Source of the DNA: Marinobacter sp. HL-58
Lineage (GTDB): Bacteria; Pseudomonadota; Gammaproteobacteria; Pseudomonadales; Oleiphilaceae
Direction: 5' to 3'
Length of the DNA: 64,000 nucleotides
NCBI RefSeq assembly: GCF_001314605.1
Contig: NZ_LIHP01000018.1
Coordinates: forward strand, 186,001-250,000
The stretch's first letter is position 1. Each line of letters begins with the position of its first letter. This document shows positions 1 to 9,281 of this stretch, piece by piece. Below the pieces are notes generated by a model. It had not been told where the DNA came from. It searched no databases and saw nothing but the letters and a program-made list of their open reading frames with translations. A program made the position numbers and the translations under genes.

Positions 1-285
1 ATTGCCATACCGCTGCTGATCCAGAGCTATGGCATCTTTTTTATCGCCTATTTTGCCGCGAAGAAAATGGCCTTGCCCCACAACGTGGCGGCACCAGCCG
101 GGCTGATCGGCACGTCCAATTTCTTCGAGCTGGCGGTCGCGGTGGCCATCAGTCTGTTCGGGCTCACCTCGGGTGCTGCCCTGGCAACGGTGGTCGGCGT
201 CCTGGTGGAAGTACCGGTGATGCTGTCGCTGGTTGCGCTGGCCAACCGCACCCGCCACTGGTTTCCCGCCGCTGCGGAGACCTGA
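1..285 (+). CDS. arsB: ACR3-family arsenite efflux permease, C-terminal end only
   Basis: Only the last 94 codons are inside the window; the reading frame is open from base 1, so the gene begins upstream. The visible part has the ACR3 signature stretch [19 protein letters not shown] followed by a Gly/Val-rich last membrane helix ([16 protein letters not shown]) and a short hydrophilic tail. ACR3 proteins export arsenite across the inner membrane using the proton motive force. The next two genes are the arsenate-specific GAPDH/ArsJ pair, which fits an ars operon. Hairpin repeat copy 1 lies between this stop and the GAPDH gene. Family assignment is secure despite truncation; the usual symbol is arsB or acr3. 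Confidence 0.88.
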   Translation: MAIPLLIQSYGIFFIAYFAAKKMALPHNVAAPAGLIGTSNFFELAVAVAISLFGLTSGAALATVVGVLVEVPVMLSLVALANRTRHWFPAAAET

Positions 286-298
286 ATATATTAGCGGA

Positions 299-403
299 GC
301 CGGATTGTGAGGCCCGTTCAAAACCCTGCGGAGCCATGGATGGCGGAGCGGAGCGTACAGGGATGTATTCACAGCGTGTTTTGAACGGGCCTCACAATCC
401 GGC
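299..403 (+). repeat. Covarying hairpin repeat, copy 1
   Basis: The arms at 299-324 and 378-403 are 26 bp long and perfectly complementary. The core holds a first small hairpin at 333-344 (GCCA-TGGA-TGGC) and a second at 356-367 (TACA-GGGA-TGTA). The second contains GTACAGGGATGT, an exact match to the known CsrA selection consensus RUACARGGAUGU. The element lies between acr3 and the GAPDH gene in their sense orientation and ends 39 nt before the GAPDH start codon. I see no target-site duplication. Confidence 0.93.
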
Positions 404-442
404 GCCCTGCACCCAACCAGGACCCATTCAAAGGAGCTCGAC

Positions 443-1447
443 ATGAGCAGGATAAAAGTAGGAATCAACGGTTTTGGACGCATTGGCAGGCTGGCACTGC
501 GCGCTGCTTTCGATTGGCCAGAGGTGGAATTCGTTGCCATCAATGATCCCGGGGCGGATGCCACCACCCTGGCACATTTGCTGACGTTCGACAGTATTCA
601 CGGCAAATGGCAGCGAGAAGCCACCGCTAGAGAGGGAAACCTGCTCATCGAAGACAGGAAAATTCGGGTCACCGCCAACAAAACCATTGCCGAGACCGAC
701 TGGTCCGGGTGCGACGTGGTTATTGAGGCCAGCGGAAAGATGAAGAAGGTAGAGGTACTGCAGGCGTACCTGGACCAGGGGGTGAAACGGGTTGTGGTGA
801 CGGCGCCGGTGAAGGAGAAAGGCGCAAAGAATATTGTGGTGGGCGTAAACGATGACATTTTCGACCCGGCCACGGATCGTATCGTCACTGCGGCCTCCTG
901 CACCACCAACTGCCTGGCGCCGGTAGTAAAGGTGATCCACGAAAAACTGGGTATCAAACACGGCTCCATCACCACCATCCACAGCCTGACCAACACCCAG
1001 ACCATTATCGACGCGCCCCACAAGGATCTGCGCCGGGCCCGGGCCTGCGGCAGCTCGCTGATTCCCACCAGCACCGGGTCGGCAACCGCCATTATCGAGA
1101 TCTTCCCGGAACTGAAAGGTCGCCTGGACGGACACGCCGTGCGGGTGCCGCTAACCAACGCATCGCTGACAGACTGCGTGTTCGAAGTGGACACTCCCAC
1201 CGATCGGGATTCCGTGAACGCCCTGCTCCGGGAAGCCGCAGACGGTGAACTGAAAGGCATTATGGGGTACGAGGAACGACCGCTGGTGTCCATCGATTAC
1301 AAGACAGACCCGCGATCTTCCATTATCGACGCGCTTTCCACCATGGTGGTCAACGGCACCCAGGTAAAAATTTACGCCTGGTATGACAATGAGTGGGGCT
1401 ACGCCAATCGCACCGCTGAACTGGTGCGCCGGGTGGGGGCCGCCTGA
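443..1447 (+). CDS. ArsJ-associated glyceraldehyde-3-phosphate dehydrogenase
   Basis: The 334-residue protein has the full GAPDH layout. There is an N-terminal NAD-binding Rossmann fold (GFGRIGR at residues 10-16), the catalytic Cys153 in SCTTNC, the partner His in TTIHS, and the C-terminal signature [12 protein letters not shown] strong Shine-Dalgarno (AAGGAG) lies 8 nt before the ATG. Known biology of this gene pair is that GAPDH uses arsenate in place of phosphate to make 1-arseno-3-phosphoglycerate, which ArsJ exports; it breaks down outside, giving net arsenate removal. The arsJ gene starts 3 nt after the stop, so the two are almost certainly co-transcribed. The arsenic role rather than a glycolytic one is inferred from this context. 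Confidence 0.93.
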   Translation: MSRIKVGINGFGRIGRLALRAAFDWPEVEFVAINDPGADATTLAHLLTFDSIHGKWQREATAREGNLLIEDRKIRVTANKTIAETDWSGCDVVIEASGKMKKVEVLQAYLDQGVKRVVVTAPVKEKGAKNIVVGVNDDIFDPATDRIVTAASCTTNCLAPVVKVIHEKLGIKHGSITTIHSLTNTQTIIDAPHKDLRRARACGSSLIPTSTGSATAIIEIFPELKGRLDGHAVRVPLTNASLTDCVFEVDTPTDRDSVNALLREAADGELKGIMGYEERPLVSIDYKTDPRSSIIDALSTMVVNGTQVKIYAWYDNEWGYANRTAELVRRVGAA

Positions 1448-1449
1448 GC

Positions 1450-2652
1450 ATGACTCCGGCCATCCGCCAGTACCTGGTCATCACCGGTAACTACTGGGCA
1501 TTCACCCTGACCGACGGCGCCCTGCGGATGCTGGTGGTGCTGCATTTCCACCAGCTCGGCTACTCGCCGCTGGAGATTGCTCTGCTGTTCATCTTCTATG
1601 AGTTCTTTGGTGTGGTCACCAATCTGGTAGGAGGGTATCTGGGCGCCCGTATGGGCCTGAATCGCACCATGAACCTTGGGCTTCTGCTGCAGATCATTGC
1701 CCTGGGCATGCTTGCGGTGCCTGCGGCCATGCTGACTGTGCCATGGGTGATGGCGGCACAGGCCATGTCCGGCATTGCCAAGGACCTGAACAAGATGTCC
1801 GCCAAGAGCGGCATCAAACTGCTGGTTCCCGATGAGCAACAGGGCCAGCTCTACAAGTGGGTGGCCATCCTCACCGGGTCGAAAAACACCCTCAAGGGTG
1901 TGGGCTTTTTCCTCGGTGGCGTGCTGCTGATGTCCACCGGCTTTACCGGTGCGGTTCTGATCATGGGTGGGGCCCTGTTGCTGGTGTGGCTGAGCAGTCT
2001 GTTCCTGCTCAAGCAGGAACTGGGCAAGAGCAAGGCGAAACCCAGGTTCACCGACATCCTGTCCAAGAGCCGCGCCATCAACGTGCTTTCCGCCGCCCGC
2101 CTGTTTCTGTTCGGGGCCAGGGATGTGTGGTTCGTGGTGGCCCTGCCGGTCTACCTGCACACGGTCTTTGGCTGGGATTTCTGGAAAGTGGGCGGCTTCA
2201 TGGCGACCTGGATCATTGGCTACGGTTTCATCCAGACCATTGCCCCCAGGATGACCGGCCGAAATCCGGATACCATGCCGGGCCGGGCCGCGGCCGGCTG
2301 GGCAGCGGTGCTGACCGCCATTCCCGCGCTTATTGCCCTTGCCCTGATGGCCGGCATTGCGCCGGAACTGGCCATCATCGGCGGGTTGCTGCTGTTCGGG
2401 GTGCTGTTTGCGGTCAATTCGTCCCTGCACAGCTACCTGATTGTCAGTTATGCCCGTGGCGATGGGGTTTCCCTGGATGTGGGCTTCTACTACATGTCCA
2501 ACGCCGCCGGCCGCCTTCTGGGCACGATTCTGTCCGGCTGGGTCTATCAGATTTATGGTCTGGAGGCCTGCCTGTGGATATCATCCGGCCTGGTGGCCAT
2601 GGCGGCGTTACTGGTCTACTTCCTGCCCGAGCGTGAGGCTGTGGCTGTTTAG
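1450..2652 (+). CDS. arsJ: Organoarsenical efflux MFS transporter ArsJ
   Basis: A 400-residue major facilitator protein with about 12 hydrophobic segments beginning near residue 15 (YWAFTLTDGALRMLVVLHF). A charged central loop (VPDEQQGQLYKWVAILTGSK) is typical of ArsJ. It exports 1-arseno-3-phosphoglycerate made by the upstream GAPDH, completing a route for pentavalent arsenate resistance that works beside arsenite export by ACR3. The ATG follows the GAPDH stop by only 2 nt. The assignment rests on the family pattern and the diagnostic gapdh-arsJ pairing. Confidence 0.92.
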   Translation: MTPAIRQYLVITGNYWAFTLTDGALRMLVVLHFHQLGYSPLEIALLFIFYEFFGVVTNLVGGYLGARMGLNRTMNLGLLLQIIALGMLAVPAAMLTVPWVMAAQAMSGIAKDLNKMSAKSGIKLLVPDEQQGQLYKWVAILTGSKNTLKGVGFFLGGVLLMSTGFTGAVLIMGGALLLVWLSSLFLLKQELGKSKAKPRFTDILSKSRAINVLSAARLFLFGARDVWFVVALPVYLHTVFGWDFWKVGGFMATWIIGYGFIQTIAPRMTGRNPDTMPGRAAAGWAAVLTAIPALIALALMAGIAPELAIIGGLLLFGVLFAVNSSLHSYLIVSYARGDGVSLDVGFYYMSNAAGRLLGTILSGWVYQIYGLEACLWISSGLVAMAALLVYFLPEREAVAV

Positions 2653-2673
2653 GCTCTGCCTCGTTGCAGGCCT

Positions 2674-2774
2674 CGTAGGTCGGATTAGCGAAGCGTAATC
2701 CGACAACCATAGGCCTATGACATTTTTGCGCGCATCAACCATTGTCGGATTACGCTTCGCTAATCCGACCTACG
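2674..2774. repeat. REP-like doublet, two GTCGGATTA hairpins in opposite orientation
   Basis: Two copies of a 33-bp unit face each other at 2674-2706 and 2742-2774, perfectly complementary and separated by 35 bp. Each unit is itself a small hairpin with stem GTCGGATTA / TAATCCGAC (2679-2704 and 2744-2769) and flank CGTAG/CTACG. This resembles the repetitive extragenic palindromes found in many gammaproteobacteria, whose spread is linked to REP-associated tyrosine transposases; none is encoded here. It lies between convergent arsJ and the patatin gene. A single diverged unit recurs at 26293-26328. Confidence 0.85.
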
Positions 2775-2799
2775 TTTGGCCATATCTGGAAAGTTGCGG

Positions 2800-2910
2800 G
2801 CATCGGTGCGGGACACCTGTCGCAAACCGTGGAGCGCCAGGGATGGCGCGACCGAGCCCTACAGGGACGTATTTACGGGCGTGTTTGCGACAGGTGTCCC
2901 GCACCGATGC
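2800..2910 (+). repeat. Covarying hairpin repeat, copy 2
   Basis: Perfect 28-bp arms at 2800-2827 and 2883-2910. The first core hairpin is longer than usual (2834-2849, six base pairs GCGCCA/TGGCGC around a GGGA tetraloop). The second carries ACAGGGACGT at 2861-2870 and is closed by GCCC/GGGC (2856-2859 with 2877-2880), a pairing absent from most copies. It sits between convergent arsJ and the patatin gene, 37 nt beyond the patatin stop codon and directly after the REP-like doublet. Confidence 0.92.
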
Positions 2911-2947
2911 AGCCCCCCAACAAGCAGGCTGAAACATACAGGAAAAC

Positions 2948-4042
2948 TCAGCGCTTCCCATCCAACGGCCGCAAAACGTCTTTCAGGCGGCCGGAATCCA
3001 CCAGCTCCATGAACTCTTCACCCAGGCGGTAACTCTCGGCAATGGCCTTGCGCCAGGCCCGCTCGCGGCCGGCGTCGTCGCCGAGGTAGCGCTCGAAGTC
3101 CTTGCGGTCCGGCAGCTTTTTGTCGGGCAGTGAATCCAGGTATTCCGGTGATGGCGACACCAGCAATACATCCTGTAGCCGGGTCGCGTCGCCCCGGCGC
3201 CAGGGCAGGGTCTTGTCGAACCAGCCCGGGATGACCTTGTCGGTGAAATGGGGATAGAGGATAACCCCGGGTTGCTGGTAAGGCAGGTCCAGATGGTAAT
3301 CCAGCAGGCCACCATCGCGGTAAAGGCCGTCCGGGGCGCCGGGAATGTTGCGGACGCCGGACATGACCATGGGAATCGAAGCAGAAGCCAGCAGGGCCGG
3401 CATCAGGTTGTCGCGGCTCAGGGCCACTTCGTGGCTTGGGAAGTCCACCAGTTTCGCAAGCGGCGCTTTCACCCGGGCGTCGTGGATGATACCCCGCTCC
3501 ATGAACCGGCCCAGATGCCGGCGGCTAACCATGTTCGCGCTGATCGCGTTCATCAGACCCAGGCTGAGACGGCCTTTGGTATCGTGCTCCAGCATTCCAC
3601 GGCTGCGGACCACAACGATGTTGAGCCGGTACCAGGGATGATTGAGGATATGATCTTCATGGCCGCCAAGCAGCTCTTCGAGGAACAGCACACTCTTGCG
3701 GCTGACCTCTGCCATGCTGACGCCCTTGGCAAAGCGCTGGGAAGTATAGAGCTCCGCCAGCCGGGCCAGTTGTGCCCTGGGGTCATCCGTGGACGCCACC
3801 GCTGCAAACCGCCAGCTTCCGATGGACGAGCCGATCAGCGAGCGTATCTGGGGCACCCGCGGGAGGAAATCCCCGAAGATGGCCTTGTCGAGGCCGGATA
3901 TGCCCAGCGCCTTCGGGCCACCGGCCGCGCCGGGAACAACGTGCACATCGGCAGCGGTAAAGGGCTTTTCCTGCAATCGCTCAAAGGCACGGCGGCCAGC
4001 ACGGACAGTCAACGCGGGCGGGCGGGTGTGGATCGCGGTCAT
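2948..4042 (-). CDS. Patatin-like phospholipase
   Basis: With the start at 4042 the protein has 364 residues. I chose this ATG because GGAGC precedes it by a normal distance; an upstream in-frame ATG at 4117 lacks such a site. Ser73 lies in the nucleophile elbow GSSIGS and the Asp partner in YRDGGLLDY, giving the Ser-Asp dyad of patatin-type lipid acyl hydrolases. No signal peptide or membrane helix is evident, so it probably acts in the cytoplasm or at the inner face of the membrane. It is divergent from the diguanylate cyclase gene. Substrate is unknown; phospholipids or storage lipids are plausible. Confidence 0.85.
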   Translation of the reverse strand: MTAIHTRPPALTVRAGRRAFERLQEKPFTAADVHVVPGAAGGPKALGISGLDKAIFGDFLPRVPQIRSLIGSSIGSWRFAAVASTDDPRAQLARLAELYTSQRFAKGVSMAEVSRKSVLFLEELLGGHEDHILNHPWYRLNIVVVRSRGMLEHDTKGRLSLGLMNAISANMVSRRHLGRFMERGIIHDARVKAPLAKLVDFPSHEVALSRDNLMPALLASASIPMVMSGVRNIPGAPDGLYRDGGLLDYHLDLPYQQPGVILYPHFTDKVIPGWFDKTLPWRRGDATRLQDVLLVSPSPEYLDSLPDKKLPDRKDFERYLGDDAGRERAWRKAIAESYRLGEEFMELVDSGRLKDVLRPLDGKR

Positions 4043-4190
4043 ATCGGCTCCTTGCACTGGACCCGCAAGTTTAGCGAACTGCTCGCCGCGCAGCCATAGT
4101 GGTGGCATTGCGGCCATGGCTGAAATCCGCCTTTCTTCCCGGGAAGGTCGTGCTAGACTTCGAAAAAGCCTGTATCGGGATGTATGGCCC

Positions 4191-4196
4191 TATAAT
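4191..4196 (+). promoter_or_regulatory. Probable -10 box for the diguanylate cyclase gene
   Basis: A perfect TATAAT lies 18 nt before the GTG start at 4215. No good -35 hexamer stands 16-18 bp upstream (GCCTGT at 4168-4173 is poor), so this is a prediction only. If used, transcription would start near 4203, after the alternative ATG at 4116, which supports the GTG start. Confidence 0.5.
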
Positions 4197-4214
4197 GAAC
4201 AGCCGGAGTATGCT

Positions 4215-5279
4215 GTGAACCCTCTTGCCGCCACAACCAAACTGGCCACAAACCCTACCCTGGCGGTGCTCGGTTTCAAGCGCCAGATCGTTTACCACCT
4301 GCACTTCTGGGCATTCGTCGCCGTGGCGCCGCTGGTAATGGTGCAATGGCGCCAGGACAACATCCTTTTGGCACTGCTACTGGCCGTTTTCTGCCTGAAT
4401 GCGGTAACGGTGATTGCATTTCTGAGGTTTCGTAGCCGCTACTTCATGCGCGGGCGTCTTTTCCCGATACTCGCGGTGGTGTGTGCGGTCTATTCCACCC
4501 TGCTTAACGGCCATGCGGGCCTTTACTGGGCCTATCCCGCCGCTGCCGCACTGTTTTTTCTGCTCCCTCTGCGGGAAGCGATGATCAGTAACATCGTTTT
4601 CGTGATCAGTATGTCCGTGGTGTCGTTTATCCAGTTTCCTGAGGCGGATTTCTGGCGTATTACTTTCTCCCTGGGCCTGACCTGCCTGTTCGTCATGATC
4701 TTTGCCTGGCTGGTCGGGCGGCTGCAGGGGGAACTGACCCGGCTGGCCACCACTGACCCTCTAACCGGGTGTCTCAACCGGTCACAACTGGCGGACGTTC
4801 TCAATGCCCAGATCCAGATGCGCGAACGCTATGAACGGGTCTCCAGCCTGATATTACTGGACATGGACTATTTCAAGACGATTAACGATCGCTGGGGACA
4901 CCTGGCTGGTGACAAAGTTCTGCAGGAGCTCTCGTCGAGGCTGCGCAAGCGGCTGAGGGAAAACGACCGGCTGTTCCGAATTGGTGGCGAAGAATTCATG
5001 CTGGTGTTGCCGGAAACCCGCCAGAAAGACGCCGACAAAGTCGCCAGGGAGCTGCTGACCACCATCAGTGCCCGCCCATTTGTTGAAGGTATCCAGGTTA
5101 CCGCCAGCGCCAGTGTGGCGGAAGTCGACAAGGGCGAAACCTGGTCCGTATGGCTGAACCGGGCGGACCAGGCACTCTATGAAGCCAAGGCCCGGGGCAG
5201 GAATCAGGTTGCCAATGCGGCCCGGCGCCAGCAAGAGGCACCACCGGAGGACGCCGACCCGGTTTTGACCGACGCCTGA
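4215..5279 (+). CDS. Membrane-bound diguanylate cyclase (GGDEF)
   Basis: A 354-residue protein from GTG 4215, preceded by CGGAG and a TATAAT box. The N-terminal part (about residues 20-170) holds five to six hydrophobic helices without a recognised sensor domain. The GGDEF domain follows, with DPLTGCLNR, the active-site GGEEF at residues 257-261 and a C-terminal ALYEAKARGRN. An allosteric I-site RxxD (REND) stands exactly five residues before GGEEF, so product inhibition by c-di-GMP is expected. It makes c-di-GMP from two GTP at the inner membrane. It is divergent from the patatin gene and its stop abuts the stop of the convergent hydrolase gene. Confidence 0.9.
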   Translation: MNPLAATTKLATNPTLAVLGFKRQIVYHLHFWAFVAVAPLVMVQWRQDNILLALLLAVFCLNAVTVIAFLRFRSRYFMRGRLFPILAVVCAVYSTLLNGHAGLYWAYPAAAALFFLLPLREAMISNIVFVISMSVVSFIQFPEADFWRITFSLGLTCLFVMIFAWLVGRLQGELTRLATTDPLTGCLNRSQLADVLNAQIQMRERYERVSSLILLDMDYFKTINDRWGHLAGDKVLQELSSRLRKRLRENDRLFRIGGEEFMLVLPETRQKDADKVARELLTTISARPFVEGIQVTASASVAEVDKGETWSVWLNRADQALYEAKARGRNQVANAARRQQEAPPEDADPVLTDA

Positions 5280-6197
5280 TTACTGTGCTTTCCGGCAAAA
5301 ATCCCGCCAGGCCCGGTACACCTCCCCGGCATTCTCGAAATGGGGGTAATGGCCGACATTGCGCAGGCTGACCACATCGGCATCCGGTATGAGCTCGCGA
5401 TAACGCCTTGCCATTGCCGCACCTGAAACCGGGTCCGCCACACCGGAAATGAGCCGCATCGGCTGTTTGGCATTCTGCAGTGCACCAACCCAGCGATGCC
5501 GGTGGCATCGGCGTTCTTCCATGAAATGAATCAGGTTATGGAGTATGCCGCGGCCATTGTTGTAGGTCAGCAGATACCAGAAGTCGTCCATATCCTTCTG
5601 GCCTGGCGCGTAACCCGGCCCGAACAGCCGCCGGAAATTCCGTTCAAAGGTGCGGCGGGTCAGTCCCCGGCTGATAAGCCCTCCCAGGGGACTGCGCAGC
5701 AGTTTCTGGATCAGCAGGGGGCTGTGCACCTCCGGGAACAGCGCTCCGTTGAGGAAACAAACCCGGGTGATCGCAAACGGCAGTACACCTTCCTGTTCCC
5801 GGGCCAGCAACTCCTGGGCGACACTGCACCCGTAGTCATGGGCAAAAAGGCTGACATTTTTTAACCCGAGGCCGGCGATCCAGCCCTCGATCATGTCTGC
5901 CTGATCTTCAATGCTGTAATCATAAAGCGCCGGCTTGTCGGAAAAGCCGAAACCCAGCATATCCAGGGTAAAAACCGTGTGGTGCTGAGTCAGCATTGGC
6001 CACAGCCGGTTCCAGTCCCAGCTGGCAGTGGGAAAGCCATGGAGCAGCACCAGGGCATCGCCCTGCCCGGCCATGCGGCTGAATATGGCATGCCCACCGT
6101 AGGAAAACCATTTGCCTTCGTGCTGCCAGCTTTCCAGCGTCCCTGTCTCTGCGCGTTGGGTTGTCAGGCCCTGCGCTCCTGCTATTACCTGTTCCAT
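5280..6197 (-). CDS. Alpha/beta hydrolase, epoxide hydrolase / haloalkane dehalogenase type
   Basis: A 305-residue alpha/beta hydrolase with HGFP oxyanion-hole motif (residues 53-56) and Asp121 in AHDYG at the nucleophile position. An Asp nucleophile rather than Ser is typical of epoxide hydrolases and haloalkane dehalogenases. The acid (GVADPV) and catalytic His (NVGHYPHFE) appear in the usual order near the C terminus. AGGAAA precedes the ATG at a good distance. The gene is convergent with the diguanylate cyclase, with no bases between the stops, and is divergent from folE. The exact substrate cannot be read from sequence. Confidence 0.82.
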   Translation of the reverse strand: MEQVIAGAQGLTTQRAETGTLESWQHEGKWFSYGGHAIFSRMAGQGDALVLLHGFPTASWDWNRLWPMLTQHHTVFTLDMLGFGFSDKPALYDYSIEDQADMIEGWIAGLGLKNVSLFAHDYGCSVAQELLAREQEGVLPFAITRVCFLNGALFPEVHSPLLIQKLLRSPLGGLISRGLTRRTFERNFRRLFGPGYAPGQKDMDDFWYLLTYNNGRGILHNLIHFMEERRCHRHRWVGALQNAKQPMRLISGVADPVSGAAMARRYRELIPDADVVSLRNVGHYPHFENAGEVYRAWRDFCRKAQ

Positions 6198-6391
6198 TCC
6201 GGTTTCCTGAAACCTGCCTCAGAGTGAAACTCTAAATCAAACCAACCGGGCCCGCCATATCCAGCCTGGCATTTTGCGATGTGGATCAGTTGTGGTGGTC
6301 TTTTTGAACCCTGTTGTCGTAATTCTGGAGGACATTGGCAAATTCCCTTAAGCTTTCGCCTTTACACCGATTACAGACAGCGGAATCCTTT

Positions 6392-6958
6392 ATGACCAAC
6401 AAGCTTGACGACCTGGCCAGCCATTTCCAGCAGATTATCGCAGGCCTGGGCGAAGATCCGGGCCGAGAGGGCCTTCAAGACACCCCACTGCGGGCAGCGA
6501 AGGCCATGCAGTTTCTTACCCAGGGTTACAAGCAGAGCCTCGAAAGCCTGGTGAATAACGCTGTGTTCGAATCCGCCATGGATGAGATGGTGGTGGTTCA
6601 GGATATAGAGCTGTACAGCATGTGCGAGCACCACATGCTGCCATTTATCGGCAAGTGTCATATTGCCTACCTGCCCCAGGGCAAGGTACTCGGGCTGTCC
6701 AAGTTTGCCCGCATTGTTGATATGTATGCACGCCGGCTGCAGATCCAGGAAAACCTGACCCGTGAAATTGCAGAAGCCGTCGAAACGGTTACCGGCGCCA
6801 AGGGCGTAGCTGTTGTTATCGAAGCACAGCATATGTGCATGATGATGCGGGGTGTGGAAAAACAGAACTCCCGCATGAAGACGTCGATGATGCTGGGCCA
6901 GTTCCGGAAATCCCAGGCCACACGCACAGAATTCCTGACACTGATTCGGGACCGCTGA
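6392..6958 (+). CDS. folE: GTP cyclohydrolase I
   Basis: From ATG 6392 the protein is 188 residues, the usual length for this family. An upstream TTG at 6335 would add 19 residues, but its Shine-Dalgarno is too close. Zinc and substrate motifs are present: MCEHHMLPF carries a zinc Cys and catalytic His, and QHMCMMMRG the second zinc Cys. The enzyme opens GTP to 7,8-dihydroneopterin triphosphate, the first step of folate and tetrahydromonapterin synthesis. The folX gene follows 27 nt later, so the two probably form one transcript feeding the monapterin branch. Confidence 0.94.
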   Translation: MTNKLDDLASHFQQIIAGLGEDPGREGLQDTPLRAAKAMQFLTQGYKQSLESLVNNAVFESAMDEMVVVQDIELYSMCEHHMLPFIGKCHIAYLPQGKVLGLSKFARIVDMYARRLQIQENLTREIAEAVETVTGAKGVAVVIEAQHMCMMMRGVEKQNSRMKTSMMLGQFRKSQATRTEFLTLIRDR

Positions 6959-6984
6959 ACAGCCAATGGTAAACAGGAGGCCAG

Positions 6985-7365
6985 ATGACTGCAGTGACGG
7001 GTAACAACCAGGCAACCGTGCGTATCAAGGATCTGCTGTTACGCGCCTATATCGGAATCAAGGAAGAGGAGATCAATAATCAGCAGGATGTGCTGATTAA
7101 TGTTCGGCTGACCTACGATGCTGCAGACGCCATCAATCAGAACAACATCGGGGCAGCCCTGAACTATCGCACCATTACCAAGCAGATCATCAGCCACGTA
7201 GACGGCAACCGGTTTGCTCTTCTGGAACGCCTTACCCACGAAGTGCTCAGCATCGTGATGGAACATGAGGCCGTCAGCTGGGCGGCAGTGGAAATCGACA
7301 AGCCCCATGCGTTACGCTACGCGGAATCGGTGTCTGTCTGTCTTGAGGCACACCGGGCCACCTGA
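6985..7365 (+). CDS. folX: Dihydroneopterin triphosphate 2'-epimerase
   Basis: A 126-residue tunnelling-fold protein. It resembles FolX more than Fol[21 protein letters not shown] near the N terminus, [12 protein letters not shown] in the middle and the Glu-containing [15 protein letters not shown] at the end follow the E. coli FolX pattern closely. It converts dihydroneopterin triphosphate to dihydromonapterin triphosphate, using the FolE product made by the gene upstream. An excellent Shine-Dalgarno (CAGGAGG) precedes the ATG. FolB (dihydroneopterin aldolase) is the closest alternative. Confidence 0.9.
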   Translation: MTAVTGNNQATVRIKDLLLRAYIGIKEEEINNQQDVLINVRLTYDAADAINQNNIGAALNYRTITKQIISHVDGNRFALLERLTHEVLSIVMEHEAVSWAAVEIDKPHALRYAESVSVCLEAHRAT

Positions 7366-7380
7366 CAAACCGGTATCCCC

Positions 7381-7821
7381 ATGTCCCGAAATAATCCCGA
7401 ACAGCTACGCAGAATACTTGAAACTGTCCGTACCATTGCCCTTGTGGGCGCCAGTGACAAGCACAACCGTCCCAGCCATGAAGTGATGGCCTATCTCCAG
7501 GGTCGCGGCTACCGGGTGATACCGGTCAACCCCCGGCTGGCAGGCAAGACCGTTCTCGGAGAACCTGTCCATGCCGACCTCGGATCCATCAGCACTCCAC
7601 TGGACATGGTGGACGTCTTTCTTGCTCCAGACCGTACCGACCCGATCATCGACTCTGCCATCAAACAGCAGATACCGGTGATCTGGATGCAGATCGGCGT
7701 TATTAATGAAGAAGGTGCGGAGCGCGCGGAAAAGGCCGGCCTCACCGTTGTGATGGACAAATGCCCCAAGCAGGAAATCCCGCGCCTTGGCATTCCGCCG
7801 GTGACACAACCGGAAATGTGA
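7381..7821 (+). CDS. CoA-binding protein, YccU type
   Basis: A 146-residue single-domain Rossmann protein of the CoA-binding family. The nucleotide-loop pattern IALVGASDKHNRPSHEV is followed by GYRVIPVNPRLAGKTVLGE and a C-terminal DKCPKQE. Members bind CoA in the manner of succinyl-CoA synthetase alpha subunits, but the physiological role is not established. It starts 15 nt after folX and may be in the same transcript. Confidence 0.85.
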   Translation: MSRNNPEQLRRILETVRTIALVGASDKHNRPSHEVMAYLQGRGYRVIPVNPRLAGKTVLGEPVHADLGSISTPLDMVDVFLAPDRTDPIIDSAIKQQIPVIWMQIGVINEEGAERAEKAGLTVVMDKCPKQEIPRLGIPPVTQPEM

Positions 7822-7919
7822 TCCCCTCTGCCGGCGGGGTAGTACGGTAGCCACATACCTGTTCTGGAAACAGGATTTCTGCCATACTCCGGTCAGACAA
7901 TCAGAAGACTGGCAGAGCC

Positions 7920-9227
7920 ATGTGGTTCCGACGTAAAACCAGCAAAGTCTCCCCGCGAAAGCCGACAACCCGCTCCCAGGCAGGGTCGTTGGCACACGAT
8001 ACCCAATCCGGCATTGTGCGGGTTCGGCTCCCGGTCGACCTGCTCACCTCCGGCATGCGTGTGGTCAAACTCGACCGCCCCTGGACCGAGGTGCCTGTGT
8101 TGTTCCAGGGCTTTACCATCGAAAACGTCGAACAGGCCCGTATCTTACGCCAGTACTGTGAATGGGTGCTGGTGGAAGGCGAAGAGGAGCTGTTAGCCGG
8201 CGCCCTGGACAAGGTCACGCTGCACAAGCAGCTTACCTCCAGCCCGATGCAGGAAACCCGGCCACTGGCGCAGGAGATCCCCCGGGCCCGGGAAGCCTGG
8301 AGCAAAACACAGAATTTTGTCGAGCAGGTAACCCGTAACATCGAGCGGGGAAATGATCTCAACCTCCAGGATGCCCGCCCCGTTATTCGTGAGTGTGTTG
8401 AAAGTATCAAGGCCAACGCCAGCGCCATGTTCTGGATGAGCCGTATCAAGTCGCGGGATGCCTACACCGCCGAGCACTGCCTGCGGGTCGCTATTTTTAC
8501 CGTGGCATTCGCCCGCTTTATTGGCATGCCGGACGAAGATCTGGAGATTGCCGGCATGTGCGGCCTGCTTCACGACCTGGGCAAACTGAAAGTGCCGCCA
8601 GAGATACTCAACAAGCCGGGCGCCCTGAGCCGCGAGGAATTCGCGATCATGCAGAAACACACCACCTACGGCTATGAGCTGTTGAAGTCCGACCCGGAAC
8701 TGGACCCGATCATCGCTGATGTCACCCGCCACCATCACGAACGAATGGATGGGCGTGGCTACCCGCAGCAACTGGAGGAATGGCAGATCAGCCGCTTCGC
8801 CCGGCTGGTATCGATTGTCGATGCCTTTGATGCGATGACCAGTGACCGTTGTTACCGGGACGGTATGCCGGCCTCCGATGCCATCCGTGTTCTGTACCGC
8901 AACCGGGGCAGACAGTTTGATGCCGACATGGTGGAAACCTTTATCCGGATGGTTGGTATATACCCGCCCGGAACCCTGGTTGAACTGACGACCGGAGACG
9001 TGGCGCTGATTGTCGCTGTTCATCCTGGCAAGAAACTCAAACCCAGGGTCGAGGTGCTTCTTGATGCCGACAAAAAACCCGTTACGCCAAGAATCATTGA
9101 TCTGGCAAAACCCACGCCAGGCCAACAACCCGAGATCGTTCAGCCATTGCCTGACGGCGCATACGGGATATCATTGCAAGCGCGCATCCAACAATTAGTA
9201 ACAGGTCATCGCGTTTATCCCTCATAA
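7920..9227 (+). CDS. HD-GYP c-di-GMP phosphodiesterase
   Basis: A 435-residue cytoplasmic protein. Residues about 35-150 form a DUF3391-type N-terminal domain (VRLPVDLLTSGMRVVKLDRPW). The HD-GYP domain follows, with HD at 218-219 in HDLGK, HHE at 272-274 and GYP at 280-282, so all metal-binding motifs look intact. Such proteins hydrolyse c-di-GMP to pGpG or GMP. The GGDEF/EAL protein gene begins 54 nt downstream in the same direction; together they suggest local control of c-di-GMP. Two more GGDEF genes lie within 8 kb. Confidence 0.92.
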   Translation: MWFRRKTSKVSPRKPTTRSQAGSLAHDTQSGIVRVRLPVDLLTSGMRVVKLDRPWTEVPVLFQGFTIENVEQARILRQYCEWVLVEGEEELLAGALDKVTLHKQLTSSPMQETRPLAQEIPRAREAWSKTQNFVEQVTRNIERGNDLNLQDARPVIRECVESIKANASAMFWMSRIKSRDAYTAEHCLRVAIFTVAFARFIGMPDEDLEIAGMCGLLHDLGKLKVPPEILNKPGALSREEFAIMQKHTTYGYELLKSDPELDPIIADVTRHHHERMDGRGYPQQLEEWQISRFARLVSIVDAFDAMTSDRCYRDGMPASDAIRVLYRNRGRQFDADMVETFIRMVGIYPPGTLVELTTGDVALIVAVHPGKKLKPRVEVLLDADKKPVTPRIIDLAKPTPGQQPEIVQPLPDGAYGISLQARIQQLVTGHRVYPS

Positions 9228-9281
9228 TCAGGTGAATTCGGCCGATACCCTGTTCTGTCAATTCATCAACCGGAGCACTCT

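Noticed and set aside
299-403. Reading the hairpin elements as ordinary Rho-independent terminators
   Set aside because: The stems are much longer than terminators, the core is large and conserved, and no T run follows the arms. Termination is still possible as a secondary effect.
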